Notes: generated by a model not told the origin, from the sequence alone. Positions 1 to 6,907 are shown, counted from the first letter of the stretch. The stretch: 21,309 nucleotides of DNA from Microgenomates group bacterium (GCA_009776965.1 WRMU01000007.1:1-21309), one strand, 5' to 3'. Numbers and translations: made by a program.

Positions 1-47
1 GTGCGGCGGGGGTTGGTGTCAAATCTTTAAAATGGAGGTGAGAACTA

Positions 48-227
48 ATGGCTTCTCATGGTAAAAATACTCGTAAAAGTACTTATGATAAGCACTCTGC
101 TCCGCGCTCTGGAGACAAAAAGTCTTCTAACTACAAACAGAGTAAGGCCGGCAGTGCTGCGGTCAAAGCCCGTCACGCCAAAAATCAAAAACCAAAAAAA
201 ACCAGCGACGCATTTGGCCTATGGTAG
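48..227 (+). CDS. Small lysine-rich basic protein (59 aa), unknown function
   Basis: ATG at 48 follows a strong Shine-Dalgarno site (GGAGGTGAG, 34-42) at good spacing and runs to TAG at 225-227, just short of a perfect terminator hairpin. The product starts MASHGKNTRK and is rich in Lys, Ser, Asn and Gly with almost no hydrophobic residues, so it is probably disordered and may bind nucleic acid. It has no signal peptide or membrane segment. A longer frame starting at 58 overlaps it but lacks a ribosome site and runs through the terminator, so I reject that one. Bases 1-47 may hold the end of an upstream gene; stops occur at 28-30 and 39-41 in two frames and I cannot choose. Function unknown; the call rests on the ribosome site and terminator. 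Confidence 0.75.
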   Translation: MASHGKNTRKSTYDKHSAPRSGDKKSSNYKQSKAGSAAVKARHAKNQKPKKTSDAFGLW

Positions 228-237
228 AACCCTCCAG

Positions 238-285
238 TTACCACGTCGGAGATAAAACTCCGATGTGGTAACAAATTATTTTTTT
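238..285 (+). terminator. Rho-independent terminator of the small basic protein gene
   Basis: A 14-bp stem (TTACCACGTCGGAG, loop ATAAAA, CTCCGATGTGGTAA; one G-U pair) spans 238-271 and is followed by a T-rich run ending in seven T at 279-285. The -10 box of the next gene begins two bases later. Confidence 0.92.
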
Positions 286-286
286 G

Positions 287-292
287 TATAAT
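287..292 (+). promoter_or_regulatory. -10 box (TATAAT) giving a leaderless start at 299
   Basis: A consensus TATAAT lies six bases before ATG 299, so the expected transcription start is the A of the start codon. There is no convincing -35, because this position is occupied by the terminator hairpin. An in-frame ATG at 284 lies upstream of the -10 box and cannot be in this transcript. Confidence 0.6.
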
Positions 293-298
293 ACATCT

Positions 299-853
299 AT
301 GACCAAATCAAACATCACTTTCGAATACTTCGAAAAACTACAAGAAGGTAAGCATCTAGTCGAGATTTACGAAGACTATTCCCACTCGAATGATTTTGAT
401 GTGGGACAAATTCTTCATCTTGATAAACAAAGCAAGAACATTTTATTTAAGCTCTATGACGAGAACGGATTCTTTGATGGTTATATGATTATTCCTCTCT
501 CTCAAGTTACCTATTTTTCTGCTCACAGTAAATATCTTATTTCTCTCCAGCACAAAATCGACCTCGCTAAAAAAACCAATCTTTTTTATTTTGCATCTCC
601 GAACCAGAAAATAGAAAACATCACCGATTTGTCATTCTCCAACGTCTTAAACATCCTCAAAAAAACAGAGATTATTGCTGGCTTACATTTCATTTTTCAC
701 GCTGATAACGCTATCGAATATGGTAAAGTTCAAGGCTTTTCTGATGCCAGTATAACTTTTCAAGTCTGTTATCATAAAAAACTAACTGACACTCTTAATA
801 TCTATCGTCTTGGCGATTTAACACATATCATTATTGGCAACAAGTACTGCTAA
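299..853 (+). CDS. Hypothetical protein with two similar halves (184 aa)
   Basis: I do not recognise the family with certainty. The product begins MTKSNITFEYFEK and has no signal peptide or membrane helix, so it should be cytoplasmic. Two halves look alike: about residues 34-72 (a GQI-type strand, several beta strands, ending VTYFS) and about 143-181 (GKVQGFS, strands, ending LTHIII). Each looks like a small beta-barrel of SH3/Sm-like size; this is inference from the hydrophobic pattern. The minus-strand ORF at 1264-1596 has one similar unit ending IAYFS. Start 299 is chosen over 284 because the -10 box lies between them. There is no Shine-Dalgarno site, in keeping with a leaderless mRNA. Its codon use and lower GC differ from the housekeeping genes downstream, so it may be acquired. 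Confidence 0.75.
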   Translation: MTKSNITFEYFEKLQEGKHLVEIYEDYSHSNDFDVGQILHLDKQSKNILFKLYDENGFFDGYMIIPLSQVTYFSAHSKYLISLQHKIDLAKKTNLFYFASPNQKIENITDLSFSNVLNILKKTEIIAGLHFIFHADNAIEYGKVQGFSDASITFQVCYHKKLTDTLNIYRLGDLTHIIIGNKYC

Positions 854-923
854 TCGGGCAACTTCCTTTTCCAAAATTCCCAAAGCATACACTTAATAAA
901 TCAACCACTATCACTCAAATCAC

Positions 924-1189
924 TCTCTTGACGAACGCATTGGCTGCCTATTTGAAAGAACATATTCAAATGGGAGCAGTATATACTGAGAGCGAGACAA
1001 ACATTTTATGAAAAAAATATAATCAACATCTCTAACTATGATTGGGAGGTAGAGCAAAAAGATGATCAAGTTATCCTCACCACTATCGATGACCAAATAG
1101 TATTTACTCATAGTGATCACGAGACCGAAATCTTCAAAAACCCCCGATCGTTCCTTGAATTTACCCTACACCTTGTACCATCAGGGTAA
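924..1189 (+). pseudogene. Decayed ORF split by a frameshift
   Basis: The region between 854 and 1263 has no intact gene, but protein-like reading exists in two adjoining frames. One frame (924-989) reads SLDERIGCLFERTYSNGSS and stops at TGA 987-989. The next frame is open from 956 to TAA 1187-1189 and reads, among others, TFYEKNIINISNYDWEVEQ and TTIDDQIVFTHSDHE. The second piece has no ATG. The composition (acidic, aromatic, Ile/Val-rich) resembles real protein and matches its neighbours better than noise. Together this suggests a gene broken by a small indel, or a sequencing error. A minus-strand ORF across the same bases looks like a shadow. Function unknown. Confidence 0.4.
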
Positions 1190-1263
1190 GCGTGCCCACA
1201 TAACCCGCACTAAAAACCTCACGCAATTCTTAATCTGCTGTCGTTCGTATACACCCTTCATCC

Positions 1264-1596
1264 TTATCGATACTCACCCAACAATTTGCCATTACTGTCG
1301 TAGTATTCATTTGTCAAAAGATCCGGATCGTATTTATCGGGAGGAGGCATAGGCTGGTCTCTGTTAGCCTCAATAGAAAAATAGGCAATATCATCAATTA
1401 GAACTTTACCATGAGCAACAAACTCATATCCTTTTTGGGTGCTTTCTCTATGGAAGAGAATGACAAAAATATACTCATCTTCAATAGAAACAATTTGACC
1501 AAAATAATTTTGGGTTTCACCCTGAGCCAACTCAGATTTCAGAAACCATCTAAAACTCCAACCATTTTCTTGTATTTGTTTCAGTTTTGTTTTCAT
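1264..1596 (-). CDS. Hypothetical protein (110 aa), possible single-unit relative of the 299-853 protein
   Basis: The protein begins MKTKLKQIQENGW and has no membrane segment. Its middle reads FGQIVSIEDEY, then alternating hydrophobic strands and IDDIAYFS, which parallels GQI...VTYFS in the gene at 299-853. A short Pro/Asp-rich tail follows. The start lies 40 bases after the stop of the zinc-finger gene on the same strand, with no promoter seen between and only a poor ribosome site, so the two are probably co-transcribed. Function unknown. The similarity to the upstream gene is judged by eye and needs a profile comparison. Confidence 0.6.
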   Translation of the reverse strand: MKTKLKQIQENGWSFRWFLKSELAQGETQNYFGQIVSIEDEYIFVILFHRESTQKGYEFVAHGKVLIDDIAYFSIEANRDQPMPPPDKYDPDLLTNEYYDSNGKLLGEYR

Positions 1597-1636
1597 AATT
1601 AATTGAGCCTTTTTAAGACATGCTCAGGTCTAGATG

Positions 1637-1918
1637 CTAAAAACGATTCTTGTTATTATTATTGTTGATACGGTTTTGGCGCTCGCCTTTTGGGCTACGC
1701 GACTTCCAGCCATCAGGTTTTCCATCGCCGGGACGACGCGCTTGGTGTCGGTCACGAGAACTAGAACTCGTAGTAGTCTCATGATAATTGACTGTACCAG
1801 AACCATGGCACTTTGGACAATTTTTTGCTGACCCCCCTTGGAAGGACAGCCAAGTTGACGATTTGCCAGACTTTTTGTCCAGATAACCAGAGCCACCACA
1901 ACGATTACAAGCTGCCAT
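1637..1918 (-). CDS. Small CxxCxGxG zinc-finger protein (93 aa)
   Basis: Two CxxCxGxG motifs, CNRCGGSG at residues 4-11 and CPKCHGSG at about 34-41, match the zinc-binding repeats of the DnaJ central domain, here without a J domain or substrate-binding domain. They should bind one zinc ion. The C-terminal half is basic and rich in Ser, Arg and Lys and ends in an Asn run encoded by an AAT-type repeat (RINNNNNKNRF), suggesting a disordered tail that may touch nucleic acid. A strong Shine-Dalgarno site (AAGGAGGTG) precedes the ATG, and a near-consensus promoter lies upstream with a leader of about 60 bases. Its partner or substrate cannot be told from the sequence. Confidence 0.85.
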   Translation of the reverse strand: MAACNRCGGSGYLDKKSGKSSTWLSFQGGSAKNCPKCHGSGTVNYHETTTSSSSRDRHQARRPGDGKPDGWKSRSPKGERQNRINNNNNKNRF

Positions 1919-1987
1919 TATTTATAACACCTCCTTGTTAAAGATTTTCTCGTTTATTTCTACGCTACGCAGATAAACAAGAACAAC

Positions 1988-2016
1988 ATTATAACATATA
2001 TTGCATAATATTGCAA
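1988..2016 (-). promoter_or_regulatory. Promoter of the zinc-finger gene
   Basis: Minus strand TTGCAA (2011-2016), 17-base spacer, TATAAT (1988-1993) preceded by TGT (extended -10). The leader contains an imperfect hairpin (arms 1952-1957 and 1973-1978 with an inner 5-bp stem) before the ribosome site. It is divergent from the mraZ promoter about 60 bases away. Confidence 0.8.
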
Positions 2017-2073
2017 CTATAGGCTAATTACATCAATTAAAACAAGTTTTTTATTACGGTAAAAAACTCCCTA

Positions 2074-2101
2074 TTGCAACTGTGGTAAAAAGTGGTAATA
2101 T
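2074..2101 (+). promoter_or_regulatory. mraZ promoter with tandem MraZ-box-like repeats
   Basis: TTGCAA (2074-2079), 16-base spacer, TAATAT (2096-2101); the predicted start is about 5 bases before ATG 2114. Two direct repeats of GTGGTAA (2082-2088 and 2092-2098) with a 10-base period fill the spacer and touch the -10. MraZ operators known in other bacteria are short G-rich direct repeats of 10-base period just upstream of mraZ, so autorepression is likely. Confidence 0.7.
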
Positions 2102-2113
2102 ATCCTCATAACA

Positions 2114-2575
2114 ATGTTCATCGGTAGCTTCTACCATAAGCTCGAAGCTAAGGGGCGTCTTTCGCTCCCCAAACCTTTTCGAGCCGTGAGCGCCCAGTGG
2201 GTGATTACCGCCGGCCTCGATGGATCGCTCTTTTTGTTCCCTCAGGCGATTTTCACGGAACAAATGGAGAGGTTAAAATTGTTGTCCTTTAATAAACAAG
2301 CCCATCGCGACTATTCTCGCTTGCTGTCCAATCAAGCCTCAGTGGTTGTTCCTGACCAATTGGGACGTATTCTTATCCCCGACTTTTTGGTGCAGCGAGC
2401 CAATCTAACTCGTGATGTGGTAATTGTCGGTAGCTCCGATCGTTTAGAAATCTTCGATCAAGCCACCTACAATGCTCTTTTAGATCGTCTTAATCAAGAC
2501 GCCGCGAGTATCGCCGAAAATATCGATCTGGGGATCGCTGTTTCTTCTTCACCGGAAAAACACCCTTTGATATAA
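2114..2575 (+). CDS. mraZ: Transcriptional regulator MraZ
   Basis: MraZ is the DNA-binding regulator that usually opens the division and cell-wall (dcw) cluster. The N-terminus MFIGSFYHKLEAKGRLSLP is the family signature, and the second half-domain carries PDQLGRILIP at about residues 80-89, giving the two-fold SpoVT/AbrB-like fold. In the first motif the usual Asp of DxxxR is Glu; the second keeps Asp. Length 153 aa is normal. It is followed by rsmH, FtsL-like and ftsI, the classic order. The tandem GTGGT repeats over its own promoter fit autoregulation. The leader is only about 5 bases and has no ribosome site. The stop overlaps the -10 box of an internal promoter for rsmH. Confidence 0.97.
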   Translation: MFIGSFYHKLEAKGRLSLPKPFRAVSAQWVITAGLDGSLFLFPQAIFTEQMERLKLLSFNKQAHRDYSRLLSNQASVVVPDQLGRILIPDFLVQRANLTRDVVIVGSSDRLEIFDQATYNALLDRLNQDAASIAENIDLGIAVSSSPEKHPLI

Positions 2576-2576
2576 T
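2548..2576 (+). promoter_or_regulatory. Internal promoter for rsmH
   Basis: TTCACC (2548-2553), 17-base spacer, TATAAT (2571-2576). The -10 box overlaps the mraZ stop codon (2573-2575). The predicted start is about 7 bases before ATG 2590. Confidence 0.6.
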
Positions 2577-2589
2577 ACGAAGTAGTTAT

Positions 2590-3537
2590 ATGCACAAAAC
2601 TGTCATGCTAACTACCGCCGTTGATTATCTTAACCCTAGGCCAACCATCGTTATTGATGGTTCTCCTGCCCCTGTTTGGTATCTCGACGCTACTTTTGGC
2701 GCTGGTGGCCATACCCGCGAACTTCTTTCTCGCGGATGCTCAGTCATCGCTCTGGATTTTGACGAAGAAGCAGTTAATGCTGGAGAAACCAACTTTGCTG
2801 GGGAAATTAAAGCTGGCAAACTAATTCTCTCTCGCGCTAACTTTGCTAAGCTCGACGAAGTTCTTTCTTCGCTCGAGATAAGTCCGCTTTTCATCGCGGG
2901 CGCGCTCTTTGATTTTGGCACAAACACCGATCAGTTAATGTCTAGGAAACGCGGTTTTAGTTTCCTGCACGACGCTCCCTTGGATATGCGACTTGATCAG
3001 AGACTGGCCGTCACGGCACGAGACCTATTAATGGCTCTACCGGAGAGTCACCTCGCCCGCATGATGGCGGAATACGGTAATGAAAGTCTCTCACGCGCGA
3101 TAGCGCGTGCCATCGTCCAAGAACGCCTTGAGCATGGCCAAGACTCCTTTCGCTCAAGCCAGCAATTGGTGGATCTGATCGTTCGCATTAAAGACAGAGC
3201 CGGTTTTAAGCAGAGTAGGGGACATACTAGTCGTCGCCTCCATCCTGCTACCAAAGTCTTTCAAGCATTGCGCATCGCAGTCAATGATGAAATCGGTAAT
3301 ATCGAACGATCCCTTCCCAAGGCCTTTACCTCTCTTTGTCCCGGCGGCCGATTAGTTACCATCTCTTTTCACGAAGGTGAAGATAGAGTTGTGAAGCAGT
3401 TCGCCCGAGAAATAACGAGAGCTAAACCTGTTGCAGCCGTGCTTTTAACTAAAAAGCCTCTTACCCCAGACGAAACTGAGTTGCGCCAAAATCATAGATC
3501 ACGCTCTGCCAAAATGCGCGTGGTTGAAAAAATATGA
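2590..3537 (+). CDS. rsmH: 16S rRNA (cytosine1402-N4)-methyltransferase RsmH
   Basis: RsmH (MraW) uses S-adenosylmethionine to methylate N4 of C1402 in the decoding centre of 16S rRNA. The N-terminal HKTVML motif and the SAM-binding DATFGAGGHT (residues 33-42) with ALDFDEEA (54-61) are diagnostic. Further family motifs include GALFDFG, RGFSF, PLDMR, HPATKVFQALRIAVN and LVTISFHEGEDR, ending in NHRSRSAKMRVVE. Length 315 aa is typical. A short insertion (about residues 17-29, RPTIVIDGSPAPV) separates the N-terminal motif from the SAM loop. It follows mraZ by 14 bases and overlaps the next gene by ATGA, so translation is probably coupled. Confidence 0.97.
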   Translation: MHKTVMLTTAVDYLNPRPTIVIDGSPAPVWYLDATFGAGGHTRELLSRGCSVIALDFDEEAVNAGETNFAGEIKAGKLILSRANFAKLDEVLSSLEISPLFIAGALFDFGTNTDQLMSRKRGFSFLHDAPLDMRLDQRLAVTARDLLMALPESHLARMMAEYGNESLSRAIARAIVQERLEHGQDSFRSSQQLVDLIVRIKDRAGFKQSRGHTSRRLHPATKVFQALRIAVNDEIGNIERSLPKAFTSLCPGGRLVTISFHEGEDRVVKQFAREITRAKPVAAVLLTKKPLTPDETELRQNHRSRSAKMRVVEKI

Positions 3538-3824
3538 CCAAAGTAATTGGGATCTACTATCTGTGCTTGTTTTGTCTCTTGCTTCTCCAAGCATTCTCTA
3601 CTGTTTTTAGCAATAATCAGCAGCTCTCTCGCCGTCTCGCCGTTTCTCAATTAGAGGCGAGGAAAGACTCTCTCTCGAAGGAGATCCGCGATCTTCATAA
3701 TCAAACTGCCATTAATCAATCCCTCCTCGCTCAGACTGCTAATTTCTCCGACTCTGATTTTCACGACATCACCCATCAACTTGTCATTGACTCCTCCCAT
3801 CCGTCTCTGTTAGGATCATTATGA
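3534..3824 (+). CDS. ftsL: FtsL/DivIC-like division protein
   Basis: The 96-aa product has a short N-terminus, one membrane helix (about residues 5-26) and a following heptad-like stretch rich in Leu, Gln, Arg and Glu (about 28-70). This is the bitopic topology of FtsL, which bridges early and late division proteins and activates septal peptidoglycan synthesis. FtsL sequences are poorly conserved, so the call rests on size, topology and position between rsmH and ftsI. Both ends overlap neighbours by ATGA (3534-3537 with rsmH, 3821-3824 with ftsI), implying coupled translation. It could also be another small bitopic coiled-coil protein replacing FtsL. Confidence 0.72.
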   Translation: MTKVIGIYYLCLFCLLLLQAFSTVFSNNQQLSRRLAVSQLEARKDSLSKEIRDLHNQTAINQSLLAQTANFSDSDFHDITHQLVIDSSHPSLLGSL

Positions 3825-5608
3825 TGGACCCAGACAATACTTTTTGGCGTCAATTCCGCCGCCGCCGCCTCTATATTTGCCTAGTTTTTAGTCTCTTGTG
3901 TTTACTGATTATCGGCCGCTTTTTCTCTTATCAAATTGTCCGCCATCATTATTTTACTGCTCTGGCCGACAACCAATATTATCGCACCTATTCTATTTCT
4001 GGCCAGCGCGGTCGTATTTTTACCACCGACGGCGCTCTTTTAGTTGGCAACCAAGACAACTACCGCCTTTTTCTCGACAACCATCTCTTTAAGATTTTAA
4101 CCAGCCAAACTTCCCTGACCGATGCCTATCATCAACTCAGCCTCCAGCTCGCCCCCATCTTATTCCAAAAATACCCCGAGGAAACCCCTTCCTCTATCCA
4201 GAACATCATTTTTAACTCTCTCCTAGAGCGACAAGATAACTCTCAAATCACTCTCGATCAGCTTTTAAGCGCTGATCTTGCCGATCAGGTCAGAGCTCTC
4301 CAGCAGCGCTCTCTCGGTCTCGACCCTGTTCCCATTCGCATTTACCCCGAAGCCTCCATGGCCGCCCAAATCATTGGTTATGTCGGCAAGACCGACGCTG
4401 GTGTCGATATTGGTTATTCTGGTATTGAGGGTGCTCTCGACAAAGATTTGGCTGCTCAAGTTGGTCGTAAACTCGTCTTGGTAGCTGCCGACGGTCAGCC
4501 CATTGCCGACCAAATAGGCTTTTCCGATGCTGCCGCTGACGGTCGCGATATTTATTTAACCATTCGCCGTGACCTTCAATTCTTCCTCGAGGACACTCTA
4601 GTCAGAGGACTGGAAACGACTGGGGCCGAAAGTGGCGAAATCATTGTTATGGACCCCAAAACTGGTTTTATTCTCGGCTGGGCCACTTATCCTAGTTACT
4701 ATCCCGCCGACTTTCGCCATACCGACCCTACCCTTTTTCATAATCCTTCTCTTTCTCAGCAGTATGAGCCCGGTAGTGTTTTCAAAATGCTTACTGTCGC
4801 CGCTGGGATTGATTCTCTCGCTGTTGCTCCCAGTACTCCCTGCACCAAATGCGCCGGCCCTCGCGCTGTTTATGATGCCACCATTAAAAACTGGGATAAT
4901 AAATACTATCCCAACATCACCGTCGCCGAAGGCTTAGCTCGCTCCGATAATACAGCCATGGTTTTTATTGCCGAAGCCTTGGGCCAAAAACGCTTTCAAG
5001 ACTATATTGATCGTTTTCTGCTCAATCAGCCCCTTAGTCTAGAGATGCAGGAAGATAAGCCAGCTTTCCAAAAATTGATTTGGGGTCCAGTCGAGTTGGC
5101 TACTCGCAGTTTTGGTCAGGGTATTACTATGAATAGCCTCCAGCTCCTGCGCGCCGCCAGCGCCCTCGCCAATCAGGGCGCTATCGTGCAGCCCCAAATC
5201 ATTAGTAAGATAGTTGATAATCAAACTCTAGAGGAGTTTATCACTCAGCCCGAAGTTGTCGCTCAGGCCATCAGCGAGCAAGCCGCCCAGACCATGATTG
5301 AGCTGCTCATCTCCTCCGCCCAGCATACCAATACTCACTCCATCTTCAAAGACAGTCGCTATATCGCCGGCAAAACCGGCACCGCCCAAATCCCCAATCC
5401 CTCTGGTCGTGGCTACTTGGACAATGATCAGACCGTTCATACTTTTGTTGGTTTCGCTCCCGCCCATGATCCTGCTTTTATCATGCTCGTCAAGTTCACC
5501 CGCCCCTCCTCCTCTCCTTGGGCCGAAGGCACTGTCGTCCCCGTCTGGAACAAAGTTGCGCAGCGCCTTTCATTTTTACTTGATATTGATTTAGGACTCG
5601 AGGAGTGA
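3821..5608 (+). CDS. ftsI: Septal transpeptidase FtsI (class B penicillin-binding protein)
   Basis: FtsI cross-links septal peptidoglycan outside the membrane. The product (595 aa) has a basic N-terminus, a single membrane helix (about 18-38), a class B dimerisation domain with SGQRGRIF (60-67), and a transpeptidase domain. The active-site motifs are SVFK (319-322, nucleophile S319), SDN (375-377) and KTG (518-520). A CxxC pair (CTKC, about 341-344) sits in the transpeptidase domain. There is no PASTA repeat after the transpeptidase domain. Two possible starts, ATG 3821 and 3824, are adjacent; 3821 gives the ATGA overlap with the ftsL-like gene. The TGA stop at 5606-5608 lies inside the promoter of the tmRNA gene. 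Confidence 0.95.
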   Translation: MMDPDNTFWRQFRRRRLYICLVFSLLCLLIIGRFFSYQIVRHHYFTALADNQYYRTYSISGQRGRIFTTDGALLVGNQDNYRLFLDNHLFKILTSQTSLTDAYHQLSLQLAPILFQKYPEETPSSIQNIIFNSLLERQDNSQITLDQLLSADLADQVRALQQRSLGLDPVPIRIYPEASMAAQIIGYVGKTDAGVDIGYSGIEGALDKDLAAQVGRKLVLVAADGQPIADQIGFSDAAADGRDIYLTIRRDLQFFLEDTLVRGLETTGAESGEIIVMDPKTGFILGWATYPSYYPADFRHTDPTLFHNPSLSQQYEPGSVFKMLTVAAGIDSLAVAPSTPCTKCAGPRAVYDATIKNWDNKYYPNITVAEGLARSDNTAMVFIAEALGQKRFQDYIDRFLLNQPLSLEMQEDKPAFQKLIWGPVELATRSFGQGITMNSLQLLRAASALANQGAIVQPQIISKIVDNQTLEEFITQPEVVAQAISEQAAQTMIELLISSAQHTNTHSIFKDSRYIAGKTGTAQIPNPSGRGYLDNDQTVHTFVGFAPAHDPAFIMLVKFTRPSSSPWAEGTVVPVWNKVAQRLSFLLDIDLGLEE

Positions 5609-5614
5609 TATAAT
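5586..5614 (+). promoter_or_regulatory. Promoter of the tmRNA gene
   Basis: TTGATT (5586-5591), 17-base spacer, TATAAT (5609-5614) with the extended -10 TGA, which is also the ftsI stop codon. The predicted start near 5621 lies about 14 bases before the mature tmRNA 5' end. Confidence 0.8.
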
Positions 5615-5634
5615 ACCCCTGTTATTTAACAAAT

Positions 5635-6052
5635 GGGGATGACCAAGAATTGACGGTTAAAATCAATTCTCTGGGCAAGTCGTCTTTGATCGGCCAGACG
5701 TTAAACAGCGATTAAAACCATATCTGTCGATAACTCTCGCAGAACCGTGGCTTCCCTCTTAACCGACGTGCGCGATACTCTCGCCACTTCCTATAGAGGA
5801 GCCATGCCAGTTGCAGCCTACGCTTGCTAACTGGTGTTCAGAAGTCAAGTCTAATCAGCGCTTACTTCTGGGCAGAAAAATAGTTGATTTATAGTAAGTC
5901 AAGGGTCAACAACTTAACTTACCAAACTTAAAGTTGAGCGATGAAATAGAGTTTGGTTATTTCCTCTTTTCATCTTAGAGCAAAATATCCTAAGCTTGTA
6001 GTCCGCGGGATTCATCTTTAGCCAGACGAGGGAGCATTACCCTCCATCTCCA
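5635..6052 (+). ncRNA. ssrA: tmRNA (SsrA), divergent
   Basis: tmRNA rescues stalled ribosomes by acting as tRNA-Ala and then as mRNA for a degradation tag. The ends pair: GGGGATG (5635-5641) with CATCTCC (6045-6051), seven pairs including the G3-U70 alanine identity pair, then discriminator A6052. A T-arm (GAGGG 6028-6032, seven-base loop AGCATTA, CCCTC 6040-6044) abuts the acceptor. Helix 2 pairs GGTTAAA (5655-5661) with TTTAGCC (6017-6023) and continues inward as AATTC/GGATT and GCAAG/CTTGT. Pseudoknot 1 is clear: CGTCT/AGACG (5681-5685, 5696-5700) interleaved with TTGATCG/CGATTAA (5686-5692, 5709-5715). Other stems are CCAGTT/AACTGG and CAGAAGT/ACTTCTG, likely further pseudoknots. The T-loop and D-loop depart from the usual UUCGANU and GGAUUCGAC. 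CCA is not encoded. Confidence 0.92.
5727..5762 (+). other. Probable tmRNA tag reading frame
   Basis: A frame from TCG 5727 to TAA 5760-5762 encodes SITLAEPWLPS. It begins 11 bases after pseudoknot 1, the spacing seen in E. coli tmRNA, and its stop lies in the loop of a hairpin (CGTGG with CCgACG, outer CGCA with TGCG), as in helix 5. The peptide lacks the usual ALAA-type end. Another frame from GAT 5729 stays open for 34 codons and ends AAYAC, so the assignment is tentative. Confidence 0.45.
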
Positions 6053-6077
6053 CATTTCAGCCAATTTATGATATAAT
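6049..6077 (+). promoter_or_regulatory. secE promoter
   Basis: TCCACA (6049-6054), 17-base spacer, TATAAT (6072-6077) preceded by TGA (extended -10). The -35 overlaps the 3' end of the tmRNA gene. The predicted start is 2-3 bases before ATG 6087, so the leader is almost absent. Confidence 0.7.
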
Positions 6078-6086
6078 ACCTCCCTT

Positions 6087-6269
6087 ATGGCAAAACTCAC
6101 TAAGTATTTGCGCGATGTCAAAACCGAGTTTAAGAAGGTCACTTGGCCCTCAAAAGAGAGGACTAAGAAATTGACTTCCATGGTTTTGAGCATCACCGTT
6201 ATCTGGGCAGTTTATATCAGCCTTCTCGACTGGGTGTTTCGCCAATTTATCAATCTTTTTATCAAATAG
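6087..6269 (+). CDS. secE: Preprotein translocase subunit SecE
   Basis: SecE clamps SecY in the SecYEG channel. The 60-aa protein has the conserved amphipathic surface helix with the family motif VKTEFKKVTWPSKERT (about residues 11-26) and one membrane helix (about 32-54), the minimal single-span form found outside gammaproteobacteria. It starts right after its own extended -10 promoter and is followed 5 bases later by nusG, the classical secE-nusG-rplK-rplA order. The exporter it belongs to is needed for the many signal-peptide proteins in this window. Confidence 0.95.
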   Translation: MAKLTKYLRDVKTEFKKVTWPSKERTKKLTSMVLSITVIWAVYISLLDWVFRQFINLFIK

Positions 6270-6274
6270 TTCTC

Positions 6275-6904
6275 ATGCCAGAAGACAACCAAAATCCATC
6301 AGTCCCCGAAGTTCCCGAGACTCAAGAAGTTTCCACTCCCTCGCCCAATCTAGTAACCATTTCCGCGGGAGAAAACCCCAAAGCCAAATGGTATATCATC
6401 CACACCTATTCCGGACATGAAAACAAAGTGGCCGAGGCTCTGCGCCAGCGCACCGAATCGCTCGATCTGACTGGCCTAATCTTGAGCGTTCTCATCCCCA
6501 CCCAAGAAAAAATCCAAATCAAACGCGGCAGCCGCAAAACCGTCACCGAAAAAATCTTCCCCGGCTATATGATGGTCAATATGGAGCTCACTGACGAGAC
6601 TTGGCTGGCCGTCCGCACCACTCAAGGAGTAACTGGATTTGTCGGCGTGGGTAACAAACCCACCGCCCTTCCCAAGTCCGAAGTCGAAGCTATCCAAAAA
6701 TACATGAATCAATCCACCTCTCAATTCAAGGCCGACTACATGGAAGGTGAGGCGGTACGCATCACCGACGGCCCCTTCAACGACTTTCTCGGCACTGTCT
6801 CCAACATTGACAATGCTCGCGGTAAGGTTGAAGTCTTGGTTAATATCTTTAACCACGAAACTCCGGTGGAGCTAGACTTTTTACAAGTTACCAAAGTAAG
6901 TTAA
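6275..6904 (+). CDS. nusG: Transcription termination/antitermination factor NusG
   Basis: NusG binds the RNA polymerase clamp and controls pausing and Rho action, or couples transcription to ribosomes. The NGN domain begins at KWYIIHTYSGHENKVAEAL (about residues 38-56) and includes KIFPGYMMV and GVTGFVGVGNKP. The KOW domain covers about 153-209 with GEAVRITDGPF and GKVEVLVNIF. An N-terminal extension of about 36 residues, acidic and rich in Pro, Glu, Ser and Thr, precedes the NGN domain; it is likely disordered. Total length 209 aa. Spacing to secE is 5 bases and to rplK 3 bases, so it is co-transcribed. Confidence 0.96.
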   Translation: MPEDNQNPSVPEVPETQEVSTPSPNLVTISAGENPKAKWYIIHTYSGHENKVAEALRQRTESLDLTGLILSVLIPTQEKIQIKRGSRKTVTEKIFPGYMMVNMELTDETWLAVRTTQGVTGFVGVGNKPTALPKSEVEAIQKYMNQSTSQFKADYMEGEAVRITDGPFNDFLGTVSNIDNARGKVEVLVNIFNHETPVELDFLQVTKVS

Positions 6905-6907
6905 TTT

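Noticed and set aside
58..255. 65-aa plus-strand ORF at 58-255
   Set aside because: It overlaps the better-supported 48-227 gene, lacks a ribosome site and runs through the terminator stem.
920..1120. 66-aa minus-strand ORF
   Set aside because: No promoter or ribosome site, and the opposite strand shows more protein-like sequence across frames.
5609..6086. The gap between ftsI and secE as RNase P RNA or a riboswitch
   Set aside because: The conserved RNase P core elements are missing, while acceptor pairing, helix 2 and pseudoknot 1 fit tmRNA.
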